A DNA stretch of 64,000 nt from Pseudomonadota bacterium. GTDB lineage: Bacteria; Pseudomonadota; Gammaproteobacteria; Steroidobacterales; Steroidobacteraceae. Where the stretch lies: assembly GCA_016703895.1 (NCBI GenBank), contig JADJBE010000001.1, forward strand, positions 874,556 to 938,555, written 5' to 3'. Made by a program: the position numbers and the translations under genes. Within the stretch, counting starts at the first letter, position 1. The number at the start of each line of letters is the position of its first letter. Below are positions 52,457 through 61,824 of the stretch, in pieces. The notes below the pieces were generated by a model that worked only from the letters and a program-made list of their open reading frames with translations, searched no databases and was not told the origin of the DNA.

Positions 52457-54018
52457 ATGCGTCAGAAGAAATCTGCTCGAGCCCGATCGCCAGCAACTGC
52501 AACCGCAGCAGCTATGGCGGCGAGCGCAACGCTCACGCCGGTAGCCGGGGCCGCTACGGGTGGTGATGACACGGCGATTACGATTTACAGCTCCGCACAG
52601 CCGGGAGCAATTTCGCCCGAGCTGTATCGGCCCGTGCCAGGCTCTGGGCTACCTAACGCGATGTCAGTGCCAGGCTACGCGATGGTACGGCACGATCGCG
52701 CAATCAAGCTGGCGGCCGGCCGGTCGCAACTAAAGTTCAGTGACATTGCCGGTCTCATCGATCCGACCACAGTCACCTTCACCTCCGTGACGGACCCGCG
52801 CACGCGCGTGCTGGAGCAGAACTTCCAGTTTGATCTGGTCAGCACCGACAAGCTGCTGCAGAAATTCATCGACAAGCCGATCACCGTGGAGCGCGCCGTT
52901 GGCAACCAGACCTCGACCGTGAGCGGCACGCTGCTGTCCGCGGTTGACCAGGACTCGTACTGCGCGGCAATGACGGCAGCATCCATGCGCTGCGCGACTA
53001 TTCCGCGGTACGTTTTCCGGACTTGCCGGGTGGCCTCGAGACCAAGCCCACACTGGTCTGGGAGTTGAACGCGCCGCAAGGCGGTGAGCAGCGCACTCGC
53101 GTCACCTACCAGACAGGTGGCGTGACGTGGTGGGCGGACTACAACCTGGTCTTCAACGAAGGCCGCGACGCCAACAGCGGCGTACTGGATCTGTCCGCGT
53201 GGGTCAGCATCATCAACCAGTCCGGGACGAGCTATCCAGACGCCAAACTGAAGCTGATAGCCGGCGATGTGCACCGTGCGCCAACACCGCAAGTGGCTCG
53301 CGGCCGTATGTTGGAATTGCAGAAAATGTCGGCGGCCGTGGCGGACGATGGTGGCTTTGAGCAAAAGGACTTCTTCGAATTTCATCTATACACGCTCGGG
53401 CGGCGCGCCACGCTGCCCAACAACTCGACCAAACAGATCGAGCTGTTCGATCAGGCAAAGCAGATCCCAGCCAAGAAAGTCTTGCTCTACTACGGTCTGG
53501 CGCAGCCTTACCTATGGGGCTCGCCTAACACTAATCGCGAACTTGGCCTCGCCATGAATACCAAGGTCGACGTTTATCTCGAATTCCGCAACGACAAGAA
53601 GCTTGGCTTGGGCGTACCGCTACCCGCGGGGCGGATCCGTGTGTCGAAGCTCGACGACGCCGATGGCAGCCTCGAATTCATCGGCGAGGACCTTATTGAT
53701 CACACGCCGAAAGACGAACAGGTGCGCGTCAAGATGGGCTCAGCGTTCGACGTGGTCGGGGAGCGACGCCAAGTGGACTTTGCCGTCGATGCCAAGTCGC
53801 AGTGGATGGAAGAGGAGTTCGAGATCAAGCTGCGGAACCACAAGGACCAGTCCGTCGACGTTCTTGTGAAGGAAAACCTCTACCGCTGGAGCAACTGGAG
53901 GCTGCTGAGCCAGAGCCACTCGTTCGATAAAGAAGACGCGCGTACGATCGTGTTTCCGGTGACGGTGGCCAAGGATGGCGCCACCACCGTGCGCTATCGG
54001 GTGCGTTACACCTGGTAG
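52457..54018 (+). pseudogene. Frameshifted DUF4139 domain protein
   Basis: Signal-like N-terminus, then AMVRHDRAIKLAAGRSQLKFSDIAGLIDP in the first frame, up to SGTLLSAVDQ (about 52950). Reading one frame over from there gives LVLRGNDGSIHALRDYS, followed by FPDLPGGLETKPTLVWELN and the full DUF4139 domain (RVTYQTGGVTWWADYNLV). One missing base near 52950-52957 explains the break. The family is exported and of unknown function. The 3' end overlaps the convergent TetR gene by 13 bases. Confidence 0.82.
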
Positions 54019-54629
54019 GCGCGGGCAAACATCTCGACTTGGGCGTGTATCAACGCGTCCAGGTCGAGCGGTCGGCAACGCTTGCCCCCCAAATCGTGCT
54101 GATGCAGTAGCCCAAGAACGAGCGGCGACAATAGCAACAACGCGGCGTGGCGGGTATCTGCAGCCCGCATCGTGCCACCGGCGATATGCGCGGCGAGCCG
54201 CTGCTCGAGTGCCTGTAACGTGGGCTCCAGTACTTCATTCAGATACTGAGTGCCCGCGTTGCGGTCACGCAAACCTTCTGCGAGCCCGATACGATGCAGG
54301 CTGTCGACGCCGCCTTGAGTCCAGCCGCGAGCGACACGGGCGAGAAATACTCGCAGTGAGTCGCACAAGTCTGGGCTATCGGGGCAGCGTGCGTTGGCGA
54401 GATGCGGCGCTGCGCCGGCGCGTGACTGCTCGAACACCGCGGCAACTACCGACTCGCGCGAATCGAAGTAATGGCGCATCGTTGTCACGCTGACGCCAGC
54501 GGCCAGCGCTAACTGTCTAAAGCTGGGTTGGCCGGAATCGCGCGCTGCGAGGCGCCGGCGCGCGCGGTCTATCAGACTTTGCCGCCTGGCGTCGTAGTCA
54601 GCGTTTCTTGCCCCTGCCAATCGGGCCAT
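54006..54629 (-). CDS. TetR family transcriptional regulator
   Basis: 207 aa. N-terminal helix-turn-helix: SFRQLALAAGVSVTTMRHYFDSRESVVAAVFEQ (residues 35-67), with the family's Y-F after the recognition helix. The all-helical C-terminal ligand-binding half ends in ALIHAQVEMFARAYQV. Divergent from the export operon starting at 54697, which it probably represses. Inducer unknown. Confidence 0.9.
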   Translation of the reverse strand: MARLAGARNADYDARRQSLIDRARRRLAARDSGQPSFRQLALAAGVSVTTMRHYFDSRESVVAAVFEQSRAGAAPHLANARCPDSPDLCDSLRVFLARVARGWTQGGVDSLHRIGLAEGLRDRNAGTQYLNEVLEPTLQALEQRLAAHIAGGTMRAADTRHAALLLLSPLVLGLLHQHDLGGKRCRPLDLDALIHAQVEMFARAYQV

Positions 54630-54696
54630 TTGCGCACCCAGTACCTGATATCTGCGATTATAGAATATATTAGACCATTCATGCTATTTTATTGCA
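54630..54696. promoter_or_regulatory. Divergent promoter/operator between tetR-type gene and export operon
   Basis: 67 bases, AT-rich. AATATATT (54664-54671) is a self-complementary core. On the minus strand TATAAT (54657-54662) could be the regulator's -10. The downstream operon's ATG has no good ribosome site within this gap. The TetR-type protein most likely binds here. Confidence 0.5.
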
Positions 54697-55836
54697 ATGC
54701 TTGCAACTGAACCGCAGACCTTCCTGGCACGCTACCGCTGGTGGCTCGCGCTTGCCATCTCCTTACTAGTGGCGGCGCTTTGGTACTTGTACACCCAGCA
54801 GCCTCAGTCGTTAGCGGTGGTATCGGTCAGCGCTGGCCCCACGGAACGGGTCCTGGCCATCACCGGACGGACGCGGCCGCGCGTGACCGTGAGGATCGTG
54901 CCAAAAGTTGCGGGTGAGCTCATCGAGCTGACGAAGCAGGAAGGCGAGCGCGTGCAGGCCGGAGAACTGCTCGCGCGGCTCGACGCGCCGGCGCTACAGG
55001 CGTCGCTCGACCAGGCAGCTGCAGCGCTCGCTGCGCAACGCAGCCGGCTTGCTGAAACTGAACGTACGCTGGCACGCCAAACCGAATTGCGGACCCGCGG
55101 GCTGACGACCCTAAAAGAATTCGACGCAGCAACGTTCGAACGCGAACAGGCCGCCGCAGAGTTGCGACGATTGACGGCGGGCCGTCGCGAAGCTGCTGCG
55201 AAACTCAGCGACTCATCGATTGATGCACCAGTCTCAGGTGTTGTCCTGGCCCGCCCGGTTGATCCAGGCCAGGTCGTAACCAGCCAGTCCGTCATCTACG
55301 AACTAGCTCCATTGACGGATATCGAAATCGAAACCGAGGTGGACGAACGCTACCTACCCGAAATCGTACCTGGACTCAAAGCCGACGTCCTGATCGCCGG
55401 TCGCGGCCAACCCCTTACGGCAACCGTTTACTACATCGCCTCGAAGGTGGATCCGCGTTCCGGTGGCGCCACAGTCAGGCTCAAGCTGGATGCCACCGGA
55501 CCCGATATGCCGCTGAGTCTGCGCTCTGGAGTGACCGCTGACGTGAACATCATCGTCGAGCGGCTCAACCATGCCGTGACCATCCCACGTAGTGCAATGC
55601 TCGGCCGGGAGCAGCAAGCGCGCGTTCTCATAGTGAGCGCTGGGGTGGTTGCAGAGCAACGGGTGCAGTTTGTTGAATGGCCCAGCGACCGCGTCATCGT
55701 CACCGCAGGCTTGTCCGCCGGTGACGTGGTACTGGCACAACCGCGCGTCGACTTGATTGGTCAGCGTGTGCGGCCAGTTGCTGCCAGCGCGTCAGACAAC
55801 GTACGCGATCGCAGCGGCGGCATACGGACGCCCTGA
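54697..55836 (+). CDS. Membrane-fusion (HlyD/MacA-type) export adaptor
   Basis: 379 aa: short N-terminal membrane anchor (WLALAISLLVAALWYLY, residues 14-30), lipoyl/barrel-sandwich halves (VPKVAGELIELTKQEGERVQAG and SSIDAPVSGVVLARPVDPG) separated by an alpha-hairpin (about 90-160), then beta-barrel and proximal domains. Its operon order adaptor-permease-ATPase matches DevBCA-like and MacAB-like exporters. Cargo unknown. Confidence 0.9.
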   Translation: MLATEPQTFLARYRWWLALAISLLVAALWYLYTQQPQSLAVVSVSAGPTERVLAITGRTRPRVTVRIVPKVAGELIELTKQEGERVQAGELLARLDAPALQASLDQAAAALAAQRSRLAETERTLARQTELRTRGLTTLKEFDAATFEREQAAAELRRLTAGRREAAAKLSDSSIDAPVSGVVLARPVDPGQVVTSQSVIYELAPLTDIEIETEVDERYLPEIVPGLKADVLIAGRGQPLTATVYYIASKVDPRSGGATVRLKLDATGPDMPLSLRSGVTADVNIIVERLNHAVTIPRSAMLGREQQARVLIVSAGVVAEQRVQFVEWPSDRVIVTAGLSAGDVVLAQPRVDLIGQRVRPVAASASDNVRDRSGGIRTP

Positions 55837-55842
55837 CCCGCC

Positions 55843-57060
55843 ATGCACTACAGCGTCAAGGTCGCCCTGCGGTATCTGACCGCTAACCGTCTGCAGTCCA
55901 CGATGCTGATTGCCGGCGTCGCGATCGCGGTGATGGTGTTCACCTTCAACGCAGCGTTGATCAATGGCCTGGCCGAGTTCCAGATTCAACGGGTCGTCGG
56001 CTCGACGGCACACGTCACGCTCAAGCCTGAGCGGCGTATGCCGGCGGTGGTCCCACCGCGCGACGCGAGTGCGGTTCGCGCAGTCGTGAGTCAGCGCGCC
56101 CTCCAGCGGCGCGAACAGATCAAGGATTGGCGCGCCGTCGAGTCGATACTTGAGTCCCTGCCAGATGTCACGGGTATCAGCTACAACGTGCTCGGTACCG
56201 TGCTGGCGACTCGCGGTCAGCAGACGGTGCCAATTACGCTGAAGGGCGTGGAGCCGCAGCGACTCTCGGCAATCGCGCCTATTGATACGAACGTCGTGGC
56301 CGGCGAGCCACGACTGGGCCTGAATGACATTCTGATCGGCAAACGGCTGGCGGATGATCTCGGCATCGGTGTGGCGCAGCCGGTTTTTGTGCAGAGCGAT
56401 CAGGGACGTGAGCGCGTGCTCATCGTCCGCGGCTTGTACGCCACTGGCGTCGAGAGCATTGATGCGCGACTCGCCTACGTCAATCTCGATACGGCGAGGG
56501 TACTATTCGACTATCCCGACGGCCTGACCGAGATCGAGATCAAGCTTGCGGACATTTATGCCGCTCCGGAGCTTGCCGAGCGCCTCGCCGACAGTACTGG
56601 TCTCGAGGCGACCGCCTGGAGCGAGACCAACCAGCGCCTGAAGGATGCGTTGCAGGGTCAGCGATCCTCTGGCGACATCATCAAGTTCTTCACGCTGCTT
56701 ACCATCGTCATTGGCGTCGCGAGCGCGCTGCTCCTCACTACCTACCGACGTCGCCCCGAGATCGGCATTATGCGCAGCTTTGGTGTGTCGCAACGATTTG
56801 TACTCTCGGTGTTCATCTTGCAGGGTGCGCTCATTGGTACGCTCGGCTCAATAGCCGGCTGTCTGCTGGGATATGGCTTTAGCGCACTGCTCGCTGGTCT
56901 GCCGCGCGGCGCGGATGGCAGCGCGCCGCTACCCGTCGATCCGGCGTTGGGTGAGTATCCGATCGCGTTGCTGCTGGCGGTTGTCGCCAGTGTGCTAGCG
57001 GCGATTCTGCCAGCGAGGGCGGCATCGCGCGTCGACCCTGTCGAGGCTATCTCTCAGTGA
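55843..57060 (+). CDS. FtsX-like ABC permease
   Basis: 405 aa with the MacB/DevC topology: one N-terminal helix (residues 19-41), a periplasmic domain of about 230 residues, then three helices (about 285-305, 330-355, 380-398). RRRPEIGIMRSFGVSQRFV near 305 is the coupling-loop segment typical of the family. Six bases after the adaptor gene. Confidence 0.92.
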   Translation: MHYSVKVALRYLTANRLQSTMLIAGVAIAVMVFTFNAALINGLAEFQIQRVVGSTAHVTLKPERRMPAVVPPRDASAVRAVVSQRALQRREQIKDWRAVESILESLPDVTGISYNVLGTVLATRGQQTVPITLKGVEPQRLSAIAPIDTNVVAGEPRLGLNDILIGKRLADDLGIGVAQPVFVQSDQGRERVLIVRGLYATGVESIDARLAYVNLDTARVLFDYPDGLTEIEIKLADIYAAPELAERLADSTGLEATAWSETNQRLKDALQGQRSSGDIIKFFTLLTIVIGVASALLLTTYRRRPEIGIMRSFGVSQRFVLSVFILQGALIGTLGSIAGCLLGYGFSALLAGLPRGADGSAPLPVDPALGEYPIALLLAVVASVLAAILPARAASRVDPVEAISQ

Positions 57061-57084
57061 AGATAGCGCAATGAAGACAGCTCA

Positions 57085-57792
57085 ATGATGACCACTGCGG
57101 ATTCAACGCCCTTGCTCGAAGTTGTCGACCTACGCAAGACGTTCGTCGATCGGTACTTTGAAACACCAGTTCTCAAGGGCATCAATTTCACGCTCGCGCG
57201 CGGCGAGATGGTCGCGATGCAGGGGTCGTCGGGAAGCGGCAAGAGCACGCTGTTAACCATACTCGGCACCTTGCTCGCACCGACTTCTGGCACATTCAGG
57301 ATGCTCGGTCAGGATCTGACGCGGCTCACTGAATCGCAGCTCTCTGAGTTCCGCAATCGGTATATTGGTTTCATCTTCCAGCATCACCACTTGCTACCGG
57401 ACTTTACGGCTCTCGAGAACGTCGTCTTTCCACATGCCGGCCGTGTCGGTCGCGAAACTCGGGTCGGACTGGAACGTGCCGCCATGTTGCTGGAGCGTGT
57501 GGGGTTGTCTGATCGGAAGCACTACCGTGCAACGCGCCTCTCGGGCGGACAAAAGCAACGGGTAGCGATTGCCAGAGCACTGATGAATGAACCGTCTTTG
57601 GTGCTGGCCGACGAGCCGACCGGTAACCTGGATCGTGACACCGCCAACCAGTCGTTCGAGTTGTTAACCGAGATTCAGCGCGAAACCGGTACCACGTTCT
57701 TGCTGTCGACCCACGATGAGCTGCTGGCTAGTCGGTGCGAGCGACGTATCCGGCTACTGGACGGCGTCGTCGTGACTACTCCAGCTCATTGA
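57085..57792 (+). CDS. ABC transporter ATP-binding protein (MacB/LolD group)
   Basis: 235 aa: Walker A GSSGSGKST near residue 48, FIFQHHHLLPDFTALENV, signature LSGGQKQRVAIARAL near 152 and Walker B VLADEPTGNLD near 172. Third gene of the TetR-controlled export operon. A second ATG lies three bases on. Its 3' end overlaps the convergent EAL gene by 17 bases. Confidence 0.93.
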   Translation: MMTTADSTPLLEVVDLRKTFVDRYFETPVLKGINFTLARGEMVAMQGSSGSGKSTLLTILGTLLAPTSGTFRMLGQDLTRLTESQLSEFRNRYIGFIFQHHHLLPDFTALENVVFPHAGRVGRETRVGLERAAMLLERVGLSDRKHYRATRLSGGQKQRVAIARALMNEPSLVLADEPTGNLDRDTANQSFELLTEIQRETGTTFLLSTHDELLASRCERRIRLLDGVVVTTPAH

Positions 57793-59095
57793 GTGGTTTG
57801 GGTTCTTCCAGCACGAAGCCTTGGGCGTAGTCCACGCCGACGGCCGACAGCCATTGCCGTGCTGCTGGTGTATCGATGCGCTTGGCGACGCACGATATGC
57901 CGAGCACCTTGGACATCTGTGACATGGCGATTACCAGCGCCTGTTGCAGGCGATTGGTCATGGCGCTAGTGGTTATCCTCGAATCGATCTTGACGAAACG
58001 CATGGCCGGAGACGCCAACCATGGCACTACCCGCGAATCCAGCGTGAAATCGTCGATGACGACGTAGCAACCCAGCTTCTCGCAGGCTGCTATGAACATC
58101 TCAACGTCTCGCTGTTGCTTCACGCAAGCTTGTTCAGACAACTCGAAGCCAACGGTGCCGGGTGGTACGTCGCGGGTCTTGAGTTGTGAGGCAACAAACG
58201 CGAGGAACTTTGGATCGGCGATCGAACTCATCGAGAGATTGCAGGAGAAGCTCGCCGGTTTGTCATCGAGCACCTTGGGATGGGCTTCGATCCAGGCGAG
58301 CAACTCTGCGATGACGAGACGATCGAGTTCCGAGGTGCCGATGGCGCAGCGAACGGTATCGGCCACTGAGTCAGGGGTCGAGCTGCGACCAACCGGTCGT
58401 GCCAGCACTTCGTAGCGCCGTGTACCGCCCCCGGTACGCAATTTCAGCAGCTGTTGCACGTGCAGTTGGTAGTGGGTATCCGAGAAGCGGAACTTGCCAC
58501 TGCCAACCGTCGGCGCTGCAATAGCGGTTGGTTTGGCGATCGCCGGTGCCGATTCGACGTGCTTCGCTTGTGGTGCACGCGACCCAACCACACGTAGTCC
58601 GGTGGTGCTGGGACTAACTGGCGTCGGTGCCGCTGCTGGGCGTTTTGTCGCTTTTGGCGGTGCCACTGTGGGTGCTGGCCGGATTGGCTTGCGAAAAATC
58701 GCCAGGCGTCGCATCGCCGCCGACGTCTGGTTGTTTACGAGCCGTCCGGCGCCAGCGCTATCGAGCCATTTGCTTTCGCTGATGATCGTCGCGAGCCCAA
58801 CCAACTCCCCATTCGGCGAGCGCGCGGGTAGAAACGTCGCTGAGCGACCGTCGCCCAGATTCTGGAAAATGTAGTGACGATCGGTGGCCAACGTCAGTGC
58901 GTTGGTCGCTTCGAGCACCAGGCTGTGCTCGTCGGGTCCCATCACGCCTTCGCTCAGCCAAAGGATGTCGCCTGCCGTGCTATGCAATGACACTGACTGG
59001 GCGCGCAGGTTGCCCAGCGCCTCACAGAGTGCGTCACCGATGCTGCCGAGCGATTCGGTTTCGTCGTCAGAACTGTTCACTGGCTGAATTGCCAC
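57776..59095 (-). CDS. Degenerate EAL domain protein
   Basis: 439 aa. N-terminal sensor-like domain (residues 10-115), Pro/Ala-rich linker (135-190), then an EAL fold (about 200-435). YEVLARP keeps the E-x-L-x-R start and NLS is kept in CNLSMSSI. However, DDFG is DDFTLDSR and the usual A-E-G-V-E reads AKRID, losing a metal or catalytic Glu. QGF is retained. So it is probably catalytically dead and may bind c-di-GMP or a protein partner. Start is a GTG at 59095. Confidence 0.85.
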   Translation of the reverse strand: MAIQPVNSSDDETESLGSIGDALCEALGNLRAQSVSLHSTAGDILWLSEGVMGPDEHSLVLEATNALTLATDRHYIFQNLGDGRSATFLPARSPNGELVGLATIISESKWLDSAGAGRLVNNQTSAAMRRLAIFRKPIRPAPTVAPPKATKRPAAAPTPVSPSTTGLRVVGSRAPQAKHVESAPAIAKPTAIAAPTVGSGKFRFSDTHYQLHVQQLLKLRTGGGTRRYEVLARPVGRSSTPDSVADTVRCAIGTSELDRLVIAELLAWIEAHPKVLDDKPASFSCNLSMSSIADPKFLAFVASQLKTRDVPPGTVGFELSEQACVKQQRDVEMFIAACEKLGCYVVIDDFTLDSRVVPWLASPAMRFVKIDSRITTSAMTNRLQQALVIAMSQMSKVLGISCVAKRIDTPAARQWLSAVGVDYAQGFVLEEPKPLNELE

Positions 59096-59122
59096 GCCGT
59101 GCCGCTAGTCCTTGAATGGTTG

Positions 59123-59163
59123 GCTTCGCCATACCGGCGAAGCGGTGCCCCCGATCGGGCACC
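59123..59163. repeat. Two abutting perfect hairpins
   Basis: GCTTCGCC-ATACC-GGCGAAGC (59123-59143) is followed directly by GGTGCCC-CCGATC-GGGCACC (59144-59163). They lie in the 170-base gap between the aldo/keto reductase stop and the EAL gene start, both on the minus strand. No T-run follows on either strand. They may end the upstream transcript or structure the EAL leader. Confidence 0.6.
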
Positions 59164-59265
59164 TTGCAGCCGGTAGCGTGGCAAACCCGCGCGCGTTACG
59201 CCGTGATTTGGCTCGCGTTCTCAACTGGAGTCTGGCGCCGAGCGCAGCTTATGTAAAACCACCAC

Positions 59266-60261
59266 TCACCGATCGATGGTCGCGAGCGACCGCTCGGTGT
59301 AGCGCGGGCCCGCGGCGGTGCGGATCGAATCGAGTTCGGCCATGTCGTCGGCGGTCAGTTTGACACTGACTGCCGACGCGTTGGCTTCGACATAGCGACG
59401 GCGTTTGGTGCCCGGGATCGGCACGATGTCGTCGCCCCGATGCAGCAACCAGGCGAGTGCGATCTGGGCGGCGGACGCGCCGTGCCGCACGGCGACCGCC
59501 TGCACGTTGGCCAACAACTGCGCGTTGTGCGCATAGTTGTCAGCCTGAAAGCGTGGGTCACTGCGGCGGTAGTCCTTGCCCGGCAACTCCTCGGCACTCG
59601 GGACCGTGCCGGTGAGAAAGCCGCGACCCAGCGGGCTGTAAGGCACGATGCCGATACCCAGTTCCCGGCAGGTGTCGATCACGGCGCCTTCGATATTGCG
59701 CTCCCAGAGCGAATACTCGCTCTGCATCGCGCTGATAGGGTGCACAGCGTGTGCCCGTCGCAGTGTGCTGGCACCTACTTCTGACAGGCCGAGGTAGCGC
59801 ACCTTGCCGGCGCGAACTTGCTCAGCCATCACACCCACAGTCTCCTCGATCGGCACGCTGCGATCGAGTCGGTGCTGGTACCACAGATCGAGGTAGTCAG
59901 TGCCTAAGCGGCGCAGTACGCCATCGAGCGAGCGGCGAACATTGTCCGGACTGCTGTCGACACCGGCGATGCGTAACTCGGGACTGAATTTGAAGCCAAA
60001 CTTGCTGGCGATGATGGCTTCGTGGCGGCGCCCGGCCAGCGCTCGACCTAACAACTCTTCGTTGTGATAGGGACCATAGACCTCGGCGGTGTCAAAGAAA
60101 GTCACGCCAATATCGAGCGCCCGCTGGATCGTGGCGACGCCCTCGGCGTCGTCGGCTGGGCCGTACATGTCGGCCATTCCCGCGACGCCCGTCATACCCA
60201 TCGTGCCGAGGCCGATAGCGGAAACTTCCAGGCCCTGCCTACCCAAACGTCGTTGTTGCAT
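59266..60261 (-). CDS. Aldo/keto reductase
   Basis: NADPH-dependent oxidoreductase of the YajO/Tas-like group, 331 aa. Motifs: FFDTAEVYGPYHNEELLG near residue 52 with catalytic Asp and Tyr, Lys in IIASKFGFKF, His in DLWYQHRLD near 120, and the coenzyme loop PIPGTKRRRYVEAN near 285. ATG at 60261 is chosen because AGGAG lies at the right distance; a GTG nine bases upstream is in frame. Substrate unknown. Confidence 0.93.
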   Translation of the reverse strand: MQQRRLGRQGLEVSAIGLGTMGMTGVAGMADMYGPADDAEGVATIQRALDIGVTFFDTAEVYGPYHNEELLGRALAGRRHEAIIASKFGFKFSPELRIAGVDSSPDNVRRSLDGVLRRLGTDYLDLWYQHRLDRSVPIEETVGVMAEQVRAGKVRYLGLSEVGASTLRRAHAVHPISAMQSEYSLWERNIEGAVIDTCRELGIGIVPYSPLGRGFLTGTVPSAEELPGKDYRRSDPRFQADNYAHNAQLLANVQAVAVRHGASAAQIALAWLLHRGDDIVPIPGTKRRRYVEANASAVSVKLTADDMAELDSIRTAAGPRYTERSLATIDR

Positions 60262-60281
60262 CGCCAGCACTCCTGAACGAT

Positions 60282-60788
60282 CTAATACTTGCCGAGGAAG
60301 TCAGCTTTACCGAGATCGACGCCGTTGTGGCGCAGGATGTCGTACACCGTGGTCAGGTGAAAATAGAAATTCGGCAACGCCCACTTTTGCAGGAAGGGCA
60401 GGCCTGCGTACTCCAGCGTCCGATCGCGCAGCGGGACCTTGATCTCACGTGACGCGCTGCCATCGATCGCAGCCGGCTCGATCGTGGCAAGAAACTCGAC
60501 CGTGCGGTCCACTCGACGACGCAGATCGGCGAGCGTCTTTTCGGTGTCTTCCATTGCCGGTGGCTCAACGCCAGCCAAGCGTGCGGCGGACTTCTTGGCG
60601 AAGTCGCAAGTCAGCTGCACCTGGCGATCGAGGGCGAACATGTCCGGGGCGAGACGTGCGAACACCAGCGTGTCTGCGTTGAAACCGCGGGTCTTGGCGT
60701 TGGCTTCTGCTTTGTCCAGCATATGGCCCAACTGCTGCAGCCCGGTGGTAAAGAGTGCGACTGACATTGAGTGCATCGAGATATTCAT
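60282..60788 (-). CDS. DUF1993 family protein
   Basis: 168 aa, soluble and helical, with a DinB-like four-helix layout: LQQLGHMLDKAEANAKTRGF near residue 18, LTCDFAKKSAARLAG, and PNFYFHLTTVYDILRHNGVDLGKADFLG at the C-terminus, which is the family end motif. The open frame extends 33 codons upstream, but the ATG at 60788 is the usual start. Divergent from the LysR gene, which may regulate it. Confidence 0.88.
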   Translation of the reverse strand: MNISMHSMSVALFTTGLQQLGHMLDKAEANAKTRGFNADTLVFARLAPDMFALDRQVQLTCDFAKKSAARLAGVEPPAMEDTEKTLADLRRRVDRTVEFLATIEPAAIDGSASREIKVPLRDRTLEYAGLPFLQKWALPNFYFHLTTVYDILRHNGVDLGKADFLGKY

Positions 60789-60814
60789 TTTGGGAGGTAA
60801 CCTTGTCTGATAAG

Positions 60815-60849
60815 ACCTGTTATGAAACAATAAATTAATAAAACCTGTT
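60815..60849. promoter_or_regulatory. Direct repeat in the DUF1993-LysR intergenic region
   Basis: ACCTGTT at 60815-60821 and again at 60843-60849, 28 bases apart in an AT-rich 74-base gap. Likely part of the divergent promoter; the LysR-type protein could bind here. Confidence 0.35.
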
Positions 60850-60862
60850 CTTTGGTGCAAGA

Positions 60863-61762
60863 ATGACTGATTTCTGGGTCCCCGCACAGCTTGCAGTGTT
60901 TGCCAAAGTCGTCGAGCTGAATGGCTTTTCGGCCGCTGCTCGCGCCTACGGCGTGCCGAAAGTTGCGGTCAGCCGCGCCATCGCTGAACTCGAAGACAAG
61001 CTGGGGGCCAAGCTGCTCAAGCGTACCACTCGGCGAATCTTTCTGACGTCCGCCGGTGAGGCGGTACTGCCGCATGCCCGCGCGATCGGCGAGCAGGCAG
61101 AACAGGTACGCAGTCTGGGGGCCGGGTTTTCGACCACGCGTGTCGGCCCATTGCGAGTGGCGGCCGATCCGGCCTTCGGCCGAATACTCCTCGGGCCGCT
61201 GGTGCCGCGATTCCTCGACAGTTTCCCCGACCGCGCGCTCGATGTGGTTCTCGATCCCTCATCGGACGCCGAGTGGGACGTCGCGATCCGAGCGGGTAAA
61301 CCTGACGATCCGCGCATCGGCTCGCGTTTGCTGGGCGCTCCGCCATCCGTGCTGTGCGCCACGCCCACCTACCTGCAGCGACATCCGGCGCCCGAACGTC
61401 CTGAGGGGTTGCGCGAGCACGCACTGCTCACGCCTGCGCCAGATGGTCCGGAGTACCGCTTCCAGATGACCAAAAACTCGAGCCGTGCCGAGGTGCGCGT
61501 GACGCCCAAGCTGGCTGTCGACGATCCTGCTGTCCTGCACGGTGCCGCGGTCGCCAGTCTCGGAATCGGCCTGTTGCCGGAGTTTTTGTGCCGCCAGGGC
61601 ATCGCAACCGGCAAACTCAAGCTAGTGCTGCCCGACTGGACAGTGCCGGCTGCGTCGGCGCTCTACGCCATCTATCCGGCGGGCCTTGAAAATGATGCGC
61701 GCGTCCGCGATTTCATCGAATTTGCGGCCGCCAACATCGTTCCGGCGCTGGTCCGTGCTTAA
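60863..61762 (+). CDS. LysR family transcriptional regulator
   Basis: 299 aa. N-terminal helix-turn-helix: FAKVVELNGFSAAARAYGVPKVAVSRAIAELED, then KLLKRTTRRIFLTSAGE, the family linker start. The C-terminal effector domain resembles the CrgA/DntR-like group that controls nearby oxidoreductases. Divergent from the DUF1993 and aldo/keto reductase genes. Confidence 0.92.
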   Translation: MTDFWVPAQLAVFAKVVELNGFSAAARAYGVPKVAVSRAIAELEDKLGAKLLKRTTRRIFLTSAGEAVLPHARAIGEQAEQVRSLGAGFSTTRVGPLRVAADPAFGRILLGPLVPRFLDSFPDRALDVVLDPSSDAEWDVAIRAGKPDDPRIGSRLLGAPPSVLCATPTYLQRHPAPERPEGLREHALLTPAPDGPEYRFQMTKNSSRAEVRVTPKLAVDDPAVLHGAAVASLGIGLLPEFLCRQGIATGKLKLVLPDWTVPAASALYAIYPAGLENDARVRDFIEFAAANIVPALVRA

Positions 61763-61824
61763 TATGCGGCAAGCGCGGCCCGAGGCTTTGCTGCGCTTGA
61801 CAGACTAACCACTGCGAGATTGAT

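Noticed and set aside
52102..52458. 118-codon minus-strand frame between the 51386 and 52457 genes
   Set aside because: Overlaps the start of the 51386 gene, has unusual Arg/His/Pro-rich composition and no family motif.
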